A stretch of 64,000 nt of DNA from Paulinella micropora (lineage: Eukaryota > Cercozoa > Imbricatea > Euglyphida), in the NCBI GenBank assembly GCA_009731375.1, contig BJOX01000166.1, forward strand, positions 496,741-560,740. The letters run 5' to 3'. Under the pieces are notes generated by a model, which saw only the letters and a list, made by a program, of their open reading frames with translations, made no database searches and was not told where the DNA came from. Position 1 is the stretch's first letter; each line of letters starts with the position of its first letter. A program made the translations under genes and the position numbers. This document shows, piece by piece, positions 25,556-35,949 of this stretch.

Positions 25556-25770
25556 GCCCTGTCGCCAGTTCGATTCCCGTCGGTGCCGCGGCCACCAGTA
25601 TTTTCATTGAACATACCGGTCCGTCTGGAAGTGTTGAAACTGCCCTTGCGGGGGTGTCATTAGAGCCTATCGTCAATTCTTCGTACTCCCCTCACGGGTG
25701 AGACGATGGAGGCGCATGTGCAGAATTGCATCAGCCATTGACAGAGAAGCACTATTCTTATTATTATTTT
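25556..25770 (+). mobile_element. second SINE copy, 5'-truncated
   Basis: Begins inside the tRNA-like head (CCTGTCGCCAGTTCGATTCC) and repeats the body of the SINE at 25,262 with roughly 10 per cent differences. It ends in (TTA)n and T-rich sequence. Inserted into, or tandem with, the tail of the first copy. Confidence 0.75.
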
Positions 25771-25929
25771 ATTATTTTTTAATATATTTACGCAAACACT
25801 GCTTTAATAAAATATTTGCCACTCGTTGCTCGTAGGATTGAGTGGGAAGACGAAGAGATAGAATGGACGTGGTCTTGTATCAAAGAGCCTCTGATATAAA
25901 AGTGGAAAAGAGTGAATGCAGTGCCGAAG

Positions 25930-26126
25930 AGTAAAAAAAAAAAAAAAAAAAAAATTAAAAAAATGTGGAAAATTCACAGAGGGAGAAAAAAAAAGGAAAA
26001 TTGAGGAATTGATAAAGGAAAAGAAAAACTAGTAAGGGTACAAAGGCAGTGGTAAATAAATCAAATGGTAAAAAGTGTGAGAAAAAATGGAAGAAGTAAA
26101 AGATATATTTTCTGAGCGTAGCCTGG

Positions 26127-26159
<33 letters not shown>

Positions 26160-26239
26160 TGATATACATATATTGATATATTGATATATATATATTGATA
26201 TATATATATATTGATATATATATATATTGATATATATAT

Positions 26240-26286
<47 letters not shown>

Positions 26287-26295
26287 CTACTGACA
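25930..26295. repeat. A-rich stretch and (TA)n/(ATATTG) repeat
   Basis: An A run at 25,934-25,953, then A/G-rich sequence, then 26,127-26,282 is (TA)n with regular TTGATA interruptions. No gene. Confidence 0.9.
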
Positions 26296-26310
26296 ACAAT
26301 GGATAATTTA

Positions 26311-26369
26311 TTAATTAATAATAGTATTTGGTCATACCGGCCCACCCCAATGACAATTACCTATTTTTA
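26311..26369 (+). repeat. short repeat also present left of element 3
   Basis: The segment from AATAGTATTTGGTCA through CCGGCCCACCCCAATGACAA to TTTTTACCTATAT recurs at 51,703-51,770, immediately before the LTR of element 3. It is probably part of a dispersed repeat that attracts or carries these elements. Confidence 0.7.
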
Positions 26370-26467
26370 CCTATATCAGTGTAAGTGTAACGGCCGGTGA
26401 ATTTAATGCTTTGGCGGTCTGGGGCACTTAGTGACGTGTGATTATTCAAATATCTAAGTAAAAGTAA

Positions 26468-26527
26468 AATACGAACCCACGGTTATGAGCCTTGGCAGCG
26501 CTTAACTCTGGAGCACTGCAAGCAAGG
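26468..26527 (-). repeat. tRNA-like sequence (SINE head or tRNA pseudogene)
   Basis: On the minus strand TGCTCCAGAGTTAAGCGCTGCC resembles a tRNA A box and D arm. GGCTCATAACC could be an anticodon arm with CAT. GGGTTCGTATTTT resembles a B box. There is no matching acceptor stem, so a functional tRNA is unlikely. Confidence 0.35.
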
Positions 26528-26557
26528 AAGAAAAAAGACCATCGCCGACCTGGGAGG

Positions 26558-26774
26558 TGTGGACATCACCTCCCGAATCATCCGGTAAAAACTTATTTAT
26601 GGATTTCTTCTGGCCGGACACGTCTGAAATGCCAATTTGATCCTGGTCTTTTGGCTGCTTTTTGTCTTTGCGTCACTGAGCTAATATAACGAGACATCAT
26701 TCTCTTTTTTGAGGACTGTGTTTGGTTATATTACCGACTTACTCTTCCATTGAGCTATCGTTGGGGATAGTACA
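26558..26774 (+). repeat. element 1 5' LTR
   Basis: Starts TGTGGACATCACCTCCC and ends GGGATAGTACA. It contains GAGCTAATATAACGAGACAT, which is also conserved in the element 3 LTR. The first bases and the flank form the inverted pair GGGAGGTG/CATCACCTCCC. Confidence 0.92.
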
Positions 26775-26776
26775 TT

Positions 26777-26790
26777 TGGAGTCCATAGCT
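26777..26790 (+). promoter_or_regulatory. element 1 primer-binding site
   Basis: TGGAGTCCATAGC starts two bases after the LTR. The TGGAGTC core occurs at the same place in elements 2 and 3. The matching tRNA is not identified. Confidence 0.6.
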
Positions 26791-27405
26791 AAAGGCTGAT
26801 TTCTTTTCTGATCTGTCGTACAGACATCAGATAAGCACAAATTTATTTTTCGCTGATCTGTCGCACAGACATCAGACGAAAACAAACACTCCTACTCATC
26901 CTCAAACAAAAAAAACTTACAAACAAGCGATCAATTTGTTACAAGCTGGCATAACCTTTAGCCCTTGTGCACATTTGGCTTCTGTGTGCTCTTCTTCTAC
27001 AAGACACCAGACCACACCTACTCCACTCCCTCTTGCTGCTTACATAAAGCCAAGTAGGATAAGTGCGAAACAAACATCAGACAAACACACAGACGGAGCA
27101 GAAACGAGCAAAGCACTCCCACTCTCTGTTCTGAACCATTTTCCTTGCATTTTCTCTGCAGAAACCAGAGGAGATTACACATCTCTCACACAAGAGCAAG
27201 ACAAATATCGAAGCACTGTCCGACGACAGACTGACTTCTACAAAACAGCTCTTTTGACCAAACTATCGTTATCTCTGTGTAGGGCCTGACGCCCCATAAC
27301 TATTTCAACAGAGAAAAGGAAGAAGGAGAAGAAGGTTGCATAGAGTGATAAGAATAACAGAGGAAAAAAAGAAAAAAAAAGCAGACGTGACTCTCATAAC
27401 ATAAG
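26791..27405 (+). other. element 1 untranslated leader
   Basis: About 0.6 kb. It has a short tandem duplication with core CTGATCTGTCG and CACAGACATCAGA at about 26,808 and 26,849. The stretch CACTGTCCGACGACAGACTG near 27,213 has a counterpart in the leader of element 3 at about 52,460. A purine-rich run precedes the gag ATG. Confidence 0.6.
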
Positions 27406-30030
27406 ATGGAAGACGAGAATGAGCAGGCTGGTGTGACACCAACTGATTATGGTCCTAGTGAGGGAGGAGAGGAGCAGGAGACTCAGTACTCAGAAGAGAG
27501 GGGGGATAGAGATGGAGAGGAGAGAGAGGAGTATACGTATACAGCCGATGTAGAGTCGACAGGGGGGGGTAATGCACAAGAAGCGAGTGCAGGTCAGACT
27601 GGAGGATCTCCATTGACAGAGGCAGAGAGAGAGATGGAGGATGTTGGCCAGAATATCCCAAATACATGGGAACAGTTGGCTACATATGATGATGAAGAGT
27701 CCTTCTTCCTTAACTACCCAACCTATTATAAAACACACATCTACATTCCTTACGAGAAAAGGAATAGACCAGGACAAGGTCAAAGCAACCTCCTGATCGA
27801 AATTCCCGGCCTTGCGAAGCCTCTCTTCAACAAAGTGAGGTTTGAGCACGAAAGAGTGCCATTGCAGGATATCAAGTATGGCGACACTCTTACACTGTGC
27901 GACATATACGACATATCTGCAACACTCTACGCTGCTGTGCTCGTTGCGGAATTTTATGAACGCACAAACATACAGTGGAAAAATAAACGCACAACTGCAG
28001 CATGGCTGTCTGTCTGTGGTGTCCCCACTGATATCAAGAATCTAGAAAGAAAGTTCGAAGGTAGAAACCAAAGTGGCATTGAGTTTGCCCTTGAGGCTTT
28101 TGTAACTGCCTTCACACGGGCTTACAACGAAATGTACAAAGCACTGAAAGACAACACAAGGCAACATCCTGTTTACGAGGAGGTTGACCAGTCTTGTCAG
28201 GTGCTTGAACGCCTCACACAACTCCATAAGGGCCTCTTTGAGGGGAAGGAGCAAAAACCAACATGGAAACAATGGGCCCACACGAAGAATCACACTCTCA
28301 TTAAAGGCCCTCTCACAACAATCCCAAATAATAACAGAGCTGATAAGTCTTCCATGAGAGAAAAGGCACACTTCCTCTCTAGTGCCACAGGGCTTGCACA
28401 GTTCGTGACTCATCTAGCACGACAGGTGAAAGAAGAAGAGACGAGACAGAAAGAGGAGAAGGAGCAGAAGGAGAAGATAGCTGTGGCAATGGCAGTAGCA
28501 CGGGTGGCTCCACAGCCAACGGCTCCACCTACCACATCTAACCCAGCTCCCAAGAAAGCAGGAGGAGGACCCACAGGAGGAGGACCCCAAGGGGGAGGGA
28601 CAGTAATTAACTTGACTGACTCCCAGAAGAAAAAGCAGGCGCTGCAGGCAGCCCTAGCTAAAATCAAAATTGGGGGAGGGGGCCTTAAGCTCTATGCTAT
28701 CACTGCCAATGAGGCTGACACAGAGAAGACCCTCATGACTAAGCTCAATGAGATGGACAGATGCTTCCAGCAAAACCAGTGTGAGGTGGAGCAGGAGTAT
28801 GAAGTCCTAGAACATCTCTGTGATCGATCCCTCCTTGGAGCTGGTTTTGATCGTATAACTTACGAGAAGTACAGAGGAGAGGAGGAGCTAGCAAGGAAAG
28901 GTGGACATGCAGAGATGAGTTGTACTCTGGCCATTGCTGCCCTCATTCGATACTTTAAGGCAAGTGGATACCAACACTTGTGCACTGGCACATTGATTGG
29001 GTTTGAAATTTTCGACTTAGTATCGGAGCAGTTGCAGTCTGTCACTCAGCTTGCATCTGTCTTAACAAATGTGGGCACCCAGTACACTCTCTTTTATAAC
29101 CACAAAGCCATACTCCTATATTTCCTCAGTGCTTTGCACGTCTACAACAAAAATAAGCTCACACTGCTCATGCAAGACTGCAAAACCTTCGACAAGGTAA
29201 AGCACTTGAACTTTTTGGAGATGAGCGTCTTTGAGGCCACGACTAAGGCCGTGAGCCCAAAAATGTTGTGGACCGAAGTAATGACCGCTTGTCAGAGGCT
29301 CGACAGCCAGACAGCATCCTTGATCGGTTCTGCATCGGCTTCTGCTCAACCGCAAGCCGCACATACGCAACGATCTCTAGGAAAGCGACCAAGAGAGAAC
29401 AGTCGTGAAGCTAACACACCTTGTATTCGTTGGTGGGCACGGGCACAATGCTTCAAACACACAAATAAGAAATGCCCGTACAACCACGATGTCGAGGACA
29501 CCCGCATCCGAAACACACTCCTCAAGAACGTACGGTCGGACGAAACCAACACCGTCGCCGTTCTGCGCCGACTGCGCAAGGATCAGGGGTGGAAATTACA
29601 GGATGTCGCGGACCATGACCACGAACTAGCTGACGCGATCAATTCTCTTTTCGCTAGAGATGATCAGAAGACGGCAGCCATAGAAGCCGCAAGTAGAGGA
29701 AGAGGTGGAACACGAGGAAGAGGAGGAGGGAGAGGAATCAATCGAGGAGGAGGAGCCCCTTTCGCACGAGGCACATACACTCGCGGGGGGGAGAGAGGAT
29801 TTGTGAGAAGAGGAGGAGGAAGAGGTGTATTTCAAGGTAGAGGAGGAGGAAGATGGGTTGGCCGAGGTGGATACGGCAGCGCAGAGCGCCCGTACCACAG
29901 AGATGGGGGCTGGGCAGACGGCTCGAGCTCAAGCTCGAGTTCCTCAGCACCACAGGCCTATGCGACATCAGGCGCAACCACTACCGACACTGATGCCGAC
30001 TCAGGTAACAGATTTGAGGTAGTCCAATGA
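27406..30030 (+). CDS. element 1 Gag, 874 aa, with CCCH finger and RGG tail
   Basis: Structural protein of the retrotransposon particle. The N-terminal 80 residues are acidic. A capsid-like helical region occupies about residues 90-350, and a Lys/Glu coiled coil and a Gly/Pro linker follow. The region near residue 525 (YQHLCTGTLIGFEIF) is shared with element 3 Gag. A CX8CX7CX3H zinc finger (CIRWWARAQCFKHTNKKCPY, then NH) lies at about residue 670, where retroelements usually have CCHC. The C terminus is rich in RGG/RGRGG and ends with poly-Ser and Thr/Asp. The frame is intact. It ends at TGA followed by CTAG, with pol continuing in the same frame. Confidence 0.85.
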   Translation: MEDENEQAGVTPTDYGPSEGGEEQETQYSEERGDRDGEEREEYTYTADVESTGGGNAQEASAGQTGGSPLTEAEREMEDVGQNIPNTWEQLATYDDEESFFLNYPTYYKTHIYIPYEKRNRPGQGQSNLLIEIPGLAKPLFNKVRFEHERVPLQDIKYGDTLTLCDIYDISATLYAAVLVAEFYERTNIQWKNKRTTAAWLSVCGVPTDIKNLERKFEGRNQSGIEFALEAFVTAFTRAYNEMYKALKDNTRQHPVYEEVDQSCQVLERLTQLHKGLFEGKEQKPTWKQWAHTKNHTLIKGPLTTIPNNNRADKSSMREKAHFLSSATGLAQFVTHLARQVKEEETRQKEEKEQKEKIAVAMAVARVAPQPTAPPTTSNPAPKKAGGGPTGGGPQGGGTVINLTDSQKKKQALQAALAKIKIGGGGLKLYAITANEADTEKTLMTKLNEMDRCFQQNQCEVEQEYEVLEHLCDRSLLGAGFDRITYEKYRGEEELARKGGHAEMSCTLAIAALIRYFKASGYQHLCTGTLIGFEIFDLVSEQLQSVTQLASVLTNVGTQYTLFYNHKAILLYFLSALHVYNKNKLTLLMQDCKTFDKVKHLNFLEMSVFEATTKAVSPKMLWTEVMTACQRLDSQTASLIGSASASAQPQAAHTQRSLGKRPRENSREANTPCIRWWARAQCFKHTNKKCPYNHDVEDTRIRNTLLKNVRSDETNTVAVLRRLRKDQGWKLQDVADHDHELADAINSLFARDDQKTAAIEAASRGRGGTRGRGGGRGINRGGGAPFARGTYTRGGERGFVRRGGGRGVFQGRGGGRWVGRGGYGSAERPYHRDGGWADGSSSSSSSSAPQAYATSGATTTDTDADSGNRFEVVQ

Positions 30031-31983
30031 CTAGAGAAGGAGGGAGAAAACAGAACAACATGCATTGCACGATACACCGTTGTGCAGGTCCCAACCAAGG
30101 GTACCAGTGAGTCTAAGAGCCCACAGCAGGCCACAGACCAACTCAAAGGTAGTACAATACCAGTACACCCATCACGACAACAAACAGTGCATGCTGCTAA
30201 TAGGCAGGCGAGTAAAGCGCTGGCAAAGAGAAAGCAGGCGGGCCTGTCGCAGCCACAGCCGAAGAAAGTAAGAATAGAACCGGCAATCAATCTTATCAAC
30301 TTGCCGAGACAGACAATAGACAAGGAGGATGGAGGACATCAACCTCTCCTCACGGTCTCACTTTTCTTTTTCTTCGCTTCTTTCTCTTTCCACTCTCTCT
30401 TTTGTTCTGCTGTCATTTTATCCCAACCTTCTGGCTGTTTGATATCTTCTTTCTTTGTCTGGGGTCTCTGTCTTCCTCTCTGAGAAAGCAAGGACAATCA
30501 TCCTTCGCCTGTGAACAATACCCAAAAAGACATTACAAAAACGGCGGAAAGGGAGGAGGAGGCGAACCTCGAGAAAAGGATACAGATTTTAGAAGACAAG
30601 CTCCTTGTATTGGCCTTAAAAAGTCACCGGCCAGACGCTTTATGCTATACGAACCTTTTTTGTGAAACATTACATACCTTTATAAACGTTGGTAATGATA
30701 CTATGGCGAATATTAATATTGTCGGCCGGAAATTTACTACGAAACACCATGCGTGGTTAGAAACTAATATGAAAAAATCATCCGGCAACTTGAAAGGAGT
30801 TAGTAGTCGGACGGATATAACGGGCATCATCACTTTAAATTTTAAATTGAAATCCGGACGAGTATATCGAGTGGACTTATACGTTGTCCCCGAATACCAC
30901 GGATCTGTTCTTTTGTCGTACGACCAACTGGCGACAATGAACGTAGTGATTGATTGCGCCGCCAAAAGAGTCATATACGGCGTAGAGCCAGGAGAAGAAT
31001 ATACTGTCGACTCTCTCCATGCTATTGACTCATACGAGGCCCTACACCTAGGGGTAGCATCGGAAGGGAAACAGGTGGCCATTACACACGCATATGAGGC
31101 ATATATGCCAACGGACGCGGTGTCTAAAGATGGTTCAAACCTGTCAGACAAGAGAGAGGCGGAGGTCTATACGGCTACAGTCTCTACACAATGGGATAAA
31201 AAGTCGATAGACGATCTCATTGAAAAGAGGAAAGAGGAGATTATATGCATGGGAAAAAGGTGCCCATCGTTGGCGAGATTTGAAGAAGGAGCAGGGGCCG
31301 ATGTATATATTACCAACGGGTATTGCTTTCACGTAAAGGTGGAAGAGAAGGACAGACAGGAGTTTATACCGAGGAGAAGGGGACGACTCCCTGATATCCC
31401 GGCAGAAGATATTAAAAGCTTTATTACCGAATTCTGGGGTGACGAGCCTACGTGGCCGCGCTCACTGACAGAAGTGAAAAAGTGCCTGCGCACTCTTTTT
31501 GAAAATAATAAACCATATACGGTCATACTCCCGTACAATGAGAAGGCGATATGGGCGCAGGAGATACGGGACCGGCTTATTGATCATCCGATACCGGTGC
31601 CCTCACGGAAGCAACACTTAGTGGTGGCTTGTCGTCTCGGGACTCGTGAGCAGAGCAGTGCATACAAGCGGAAGCTCAGACACCAGGACAAGTTGAAATT
31701 GATTCCTCAAGCATTCACATGCTTCGATGGTTTCTACAACTGAAAAGCTCCGTTGCAATATGCGAGATTAATAGATATGTTGGTAGGTCTGGCGGAGGAC
31801 GATGAACCAGACACTGCCACATATGAAAAAACGGGAATGGACGATATATCAGAAGAAGAGTTGGGCTTGGAGGAGGACAGAGCACCCCTCGAGCATCACA
31901 AGAGAATGTCAGAGGAGTTTAAGGCGGCGATAGACGAGAAATTGCAGGAGGAGCAGGTACGGAGAAGGAGAAAGAGGTTTTGA
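30031..31983 (+). pseudogene. element 1 pol N-terminal part: linker and aspartic-protease-like domain
   Basis: In frame with gag. It is open from 30,031 except for TGA at 30,481 and TGA at 31,741. Residues encoded near 30,650-30,980 align with the protease region of element 2 (VGNDTM against TGNDSM; VVPEYHGSVLL against VVPDFPGTIVL), but the catalytic DTG reads NVG (AAC GTT GGT at 30,685). Downstream sequence (ILPYNEKAIWAQEI, IPVPSRKQHLV) matches the pre-RT region of element 2. A polypyrimidine-rich stretch at 30,360-30,480 gives an odd Phe/Ser/Leu segment just before the first internal TGA. The frame is lost at about 31,960. Confidence 0.75.
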
Positions 31984-32011
31984 AAGAGAGATTGAAGGCG
32001 AACAAAATGAT

Positions 32012-33655
32012 TTTGACCCCCCTCAAGCGGGAGGTGTCAAGCCGGAAGACTTCACTGCGGTTATTTGTAAAATACCAGGTGCTGAGCCTTCCCCGGCGCC
32101 ACGACGGGCAAATCTGAGTATACATAAAGCAAAGATCGCAGAAGAACAAGCACGGCAGTTACTCGATGAGGATTTCATTGAGAGATCGACATCTCCAATA
32201 GTTTCCCAACCGAGACTGGTGCCTAAACCGGGAGGAGAATGGCGCTTAACGGTTAACTATGCCCGCGTCAATAAAATTTTAGAGGAGGAACGAAATCCAT
32301 TACCTACTCTTGAAGAAGGAAGGCGAGTATTGCGGAACGCCAAGCTATACTCAGTCATTGATCTGAAGAATGGCTTCTGGCAAATTCCACTGGATGAAAA
32401 GTCCAGATGGCTGACTGCATTTGTAGTAGGAATGGAGATATATCAGTGGAAAGTACTTCCGATGGGACTCAAACAGGCCCCGGGACTCTTTCAGAAAGCG
32501 ATGCAAAGCATGCTGAGTAGCAAATATGATGACCAGACAGAGGGAGGTTTCATGAGGAGAAGAGGACAGAAGGCGGGAGAGTACGCATTTTGTTACATCG
32601 ATGACATTATCGTGTACTCCAATACGATGGAAGAGCACATCGACCATCTAACAGACATTTTCAGGCGTATCAAACTATTTGGCCTGAAATGTAATTTGAA
32701 GAAATGTCAACTCGCAAAGACAAGCGTGACATATTTGGGGTACGAAATCTCTTACAATAGAGTCTCGATATCCAAAGAGAAGAGGGAGGAGATCATGAGC
32801 CGGCAGAGGCCGAAGAATCGCACAGAGCTGCACTCATTTCTTGCGATGGCGCAATATTACAGCCAGTTCATACCCAATTGGGGTGCAACTCGGGCTAAGT
32901 TGGAGAGAATGATCGACTTCGGTGATTTTGAGAAGTGGGATGATGAAGCCTTAGAAGCGTACAACACGCTCAAAGATCTCATCTACAAAGATCCGAAGGA
33001 TGGCGGACTCGTGCTGATGATGCCCGACTTTTCGAAGCAATTCGTAGTCGACACAGACGCATCAAAGTTCGCGATCGGCGCAGTCTTACAACAGGAAGAT
33101 GAGGAGAAAAAGTTGCGCCCGATCATGTTTATAAGTAGAAAGTTGTGCTCGGCGGAGCGAAACTATTGTACGAGACAGAGAGAGGCACTGGCGGTGGTCT
33201 GGGCCCTCAAACGGTTGAGAGAGTATTTATGGGGTGGACCTCAGTTAAAAGTAAGGACTGATCACCAGAATTTACTATGGCTGATGAATCATGAACAGAC
33301 TGGCCGTCTAGCAAGATGGCAGGCATTCTTGTCATGTTTCAATTTTACAATGGTCCATCTACCCGGCAAGCGAAATGTTGTCGCTGACAGGCTCTCCAGG
33401 CTAGAGTTTCACTCAGAAATGGCAGCTCTCGTATCATCAGCAGAAATGGAGGATCTATCCCCAGACTGCACATACGAAGTGCATCATATCGAGCCGATGC
33501 AGATGGCGAGAGGGGTCCGATATAACCGATCGGGTCTACGTCATAGCCCGCAAGGTCCGGATCNNNNNNNNNNTCGGATCATGGGATATGTTGTTCAGCA
33601 CATGTCCTCGAGGATGCTGAGTGGTCCTAATAGTATGAAGCATATGAGAACATGA
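32012..33655 (+). pseudogene. element 1 reverse transcriptase and RNase H
   Basis: This frame is reached after frameshifts near 31,960 and 32,010. RT features are LVPKPGGEWRLTVNYARVN, DLKNGFWQIPLD, VLPMGLKQAPGLFQ and the catalytic FCYIDDIIVYS (YIDD at 32,594-32,605). The RT connection continues to PDFSKQFVV, followed by RNase H with DTDASKFAIGAVL, the Glu-bearing REALAVVWALKRL, TDHQNLLWL and GKRNVVADRLSR. These catalytic residues look intact. A 10-N gap at 33,564-33,573 interrupts the end. Synthesises cDNA in the particle. Confidence 0.88.
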
Positions 33656-34181
33656 AGGCGGAGATAAAACAAGAAGAGATTAAGCAAGAAGCATATGTGG
33701 AACCCCCGCAGGAGAACAAGGAGGAGTTAGACGAAAACCCTGAGAGGATAGGAGTGCAGCTAGAGGATGGGACTATCCACATAGCCTCACCCACTGCATG
33801 GAGACAGCAACAGGCTCTCGATCTGGAGTTCAAAGAGCTAATACAACTATACAAGAACCCGAACGAGCTGAAAATGACGAAGGAGATTAAGGAGCAACAG
33901 AAGGAGATGGGATGGAGAGACGGTCTCTTGTGGTACAAAGGAACACGGGCGCTATGCATCACAACCAGACAAATGGACTCTCTGGGTTCCTGAGAAACTC
34001 AGACACATCATTTTTGTCGCTGCTCATAACTGCCCACTACTGGCGCACCCGGGCCGACAAAGAACGCATATGTTCATTTCGAGACGATTCTGGTGGAAGA
34101 AGATGAAGGAGAATATTGATGAACAGGTCAATGCATGCATCCCATGCAAGACATCCAAAACACCATTGAAGGCGAATTTTG
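33652..34181 (+). pseudogene. element 1 integrase N-terminal zinc domain, cut by gap
   Basis: A charged linker (from 33,652) leads into WRDGLLWYKG. After a frame change, WTLWVPEKLRHIIFVAAHN and AHPGRQRTHMF are followed by CIPCKTSKTPLK, giving the HHCC zinc site of retroviral integrases. The catalytic core would lie in the 807-N gap that starts at 34,182 and is not visible. Confidence 0.75.
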
Positions 34182-34988
34182 NNNNNNNNNNNNNNNNNNN
34201 NNNNNNNNNNNNNNNNNNNNNNNNNNNNNNNNNNNNNNNNNNNNNNNNNNNNNNNNNNNNNNNNNNNNNNNNNNNNNNNNNNNNNNNNNNNNNNNNNNNN
34301 NNNNNNNNNNNNNNNNNNNNNNNNNNNNNNNNNNNNNNNNNNNNNNNNNNNNNNNNNNNNNNNNNNNNNNNNNNNNNNNNNNNNNNNNNNNNNNNNNNNN
34401 NNNNNNNNNNNNNNNNNNNNNNNNNNNNNNNNNNNNNNNNNNNNNNNNNNNNNNNNNNNNNNNNNNNNNNNNNNNNNNNNNNNNNNNNNNNNNNNNNNNN
34501 NNNNNNNNNNNNNNNNNNNNNNNNNNNNNNNNNNNNNNNNNNNNNNNNNNNNNNNNNNNNNNNNNNNNNNNNNNNNNNNNNNNNNNNNNNNNNNNNNNNN
34601 NNNNNNNNNNNNNNNNNNNNNNNNNNNNNNNNNNNNNNNNNNNNNNNNNNNNNNNNNNNNNNNNNNNNNNNNNNNNNNNNNNNNNNNNNNNNNNNNNNNN
34701 NNNNNNNNNNNNNNNNNNNNNNNNNNNNNNNNNNNNNNNNNNNNNNNNNNNNNNNNNNNNNNNNNNNNNNNNNNNNNNNNNNNNNNNNNNNNNNNNNNNN
34801 NNNNNNNNNNNNNNNNNNNNNNNNNNNNNNNNNNNNNNNNNNNNNNNNNNNNNNNNNNNNNNNNNNNNNNNNNNNNNNNNNNNNNNNNNNNNNNNNNNNN
34901 NNNNNNNNNNNNNNNNNNNNNNNNNNNNNNNNNNNNNNNNNNNNNNNNNNNNNNNNNNNNNNNNNNNNNNNNNNNNNNNNNNNNNNNN
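34182..34988. other. assembly gap (N run)
   Basis: 807 N inside element 1, where the integrase core is expected. Confidence 1.
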
Positions 34989-35334
34989 TCACAAAAAGTA
35001 AATGTATTTATGGAAACCGACGACCGGTTATTACATATATATGGAAATGGCGACATTACATTATTACTCAACCATAAAACATTATACTTGGACATACTGC
35101 ACAAATATCTTATCGACAGAAGAAAGAGGAAGATTTTAATATAGATACTGAATGTGCTAGAGTATATATACGATTGGTACCGGGGCAAGTATCATTGTTG
35201 TTTTATAACGGCTTATTCGTGGGTTGATGTATCTTCATGCATAACTCTAAAGGAATCTTAGTTAGAAAAGAAATCAGTTCAAAGCGTATTATGTCGGAAA
35301 CGAAGTTCCGCCATAAAAAACTGGGAGGGGGTAC
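34989..35334 (+). other. element 1 3' untranslated region and polypurine tract
   Basis: AT-rich DNA after the gap with no clear frame. AAAACTGGGAGGGGG (about 35,316-35,330), directly before the LTR, is the likely polypurine tract priming plus-strand synthesis. Confidence 0.6.
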
Positions 35335-35554
35335 TGTGGACATCACCTCCCGAATTATCCGGTAAAAAGCTTATTTACAGATTTCGTCTGGCCGGACACG
35401 TCTGAAATGCCAATTTGATCCTGGTCTTTTGGCGGCTTTTTGTCTTTGCGTCACTGAGCTAATATAACGAGACATCATTCTCTTTTTTGAGGACTGTGTT
35501 TGTGGTTATATTACCGACTTACTCTTCCATTGAGCTGTCGTTGGGGATTGTGCA
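35335..35554 (+). repeat. element 1 3' LTR
   Basis: Starts TGTGGACATCACCTCCCG and ends GGGGATTGTGCA. About 95 per cent identical to the 5' LTR by eye. Followed by GAGG (35,555-35,558), the target duplication. Confidence 0.92.
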
Positions 35555-35949
35555 GAGGCGACTCGGACTGTCAAAAGGGTTGGTGCCACTTCAAAATTGG
35601 CACACAAAAGGGAAGCTTCGCAACCCTGTGGCTCGTTTTTGAACGAATTGTACCTATCCCCGATTTGGTTAGGTGACCGCGTCGTGGGACAAGGCAAGCA
35701 CATCAGGCACAACAACGGGTCTGCAACAACTAAGGCAAAAAGCAAAAAGGACAGACAGCCTATAAAACCTCAGACTCATGAGTGTTAGTACTCTAAGAGG
35801 CACTTTCAAAAACAAAGGCAGTATGACGGAAAAGGACAATATGACGGGAGAACCCCGTTCAAAGCGTTTCAACGAGAGATGGTTTTGGCCCTATGGGCTA
35901 AAGGACTCAAGGGGGCACTAAAGACCCCTCAAGAACACATTAAGTTAGT
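35555..35949. other. unassigned DNA beside element 1
   Basis: Contains one short + frame (about 35,597-35,788) that I do not recognise, and a small in-frame repeat encoding QYDGKGQYDGR. It may be part of the retroelement that also carries the gag at 35,950-37,333. Confidence 0.4.

Larger units (their letters stand above)
26558..35554 (+). mobile_element. element 1: complete Ty3/gypsy-type LTR retrotransposon
   Basis: Two LTRs of 217 and 220 bp, both TG...CA, enclose gag, protease, RT/RNase H and integrase in Ty3/gypsy order. The 4-bp GAGG is repeated at 26,554-26,557 and 35,555-35,558 as a target-site duplication. The LTRs differ at about ten positions plus two small indels, so the insertion is not recent. 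Two gaps (33,564-33,573 and 34,182-34,988) remove part of pol. Gag and pol share one frame, interrupted by TGA codons and two frameshifts. Confidence 0.9.

Noticed and set aside
26061-26345. Tyr/Ile-rich frame on the minus strand
   Set aside because: Translation of (TA)n.
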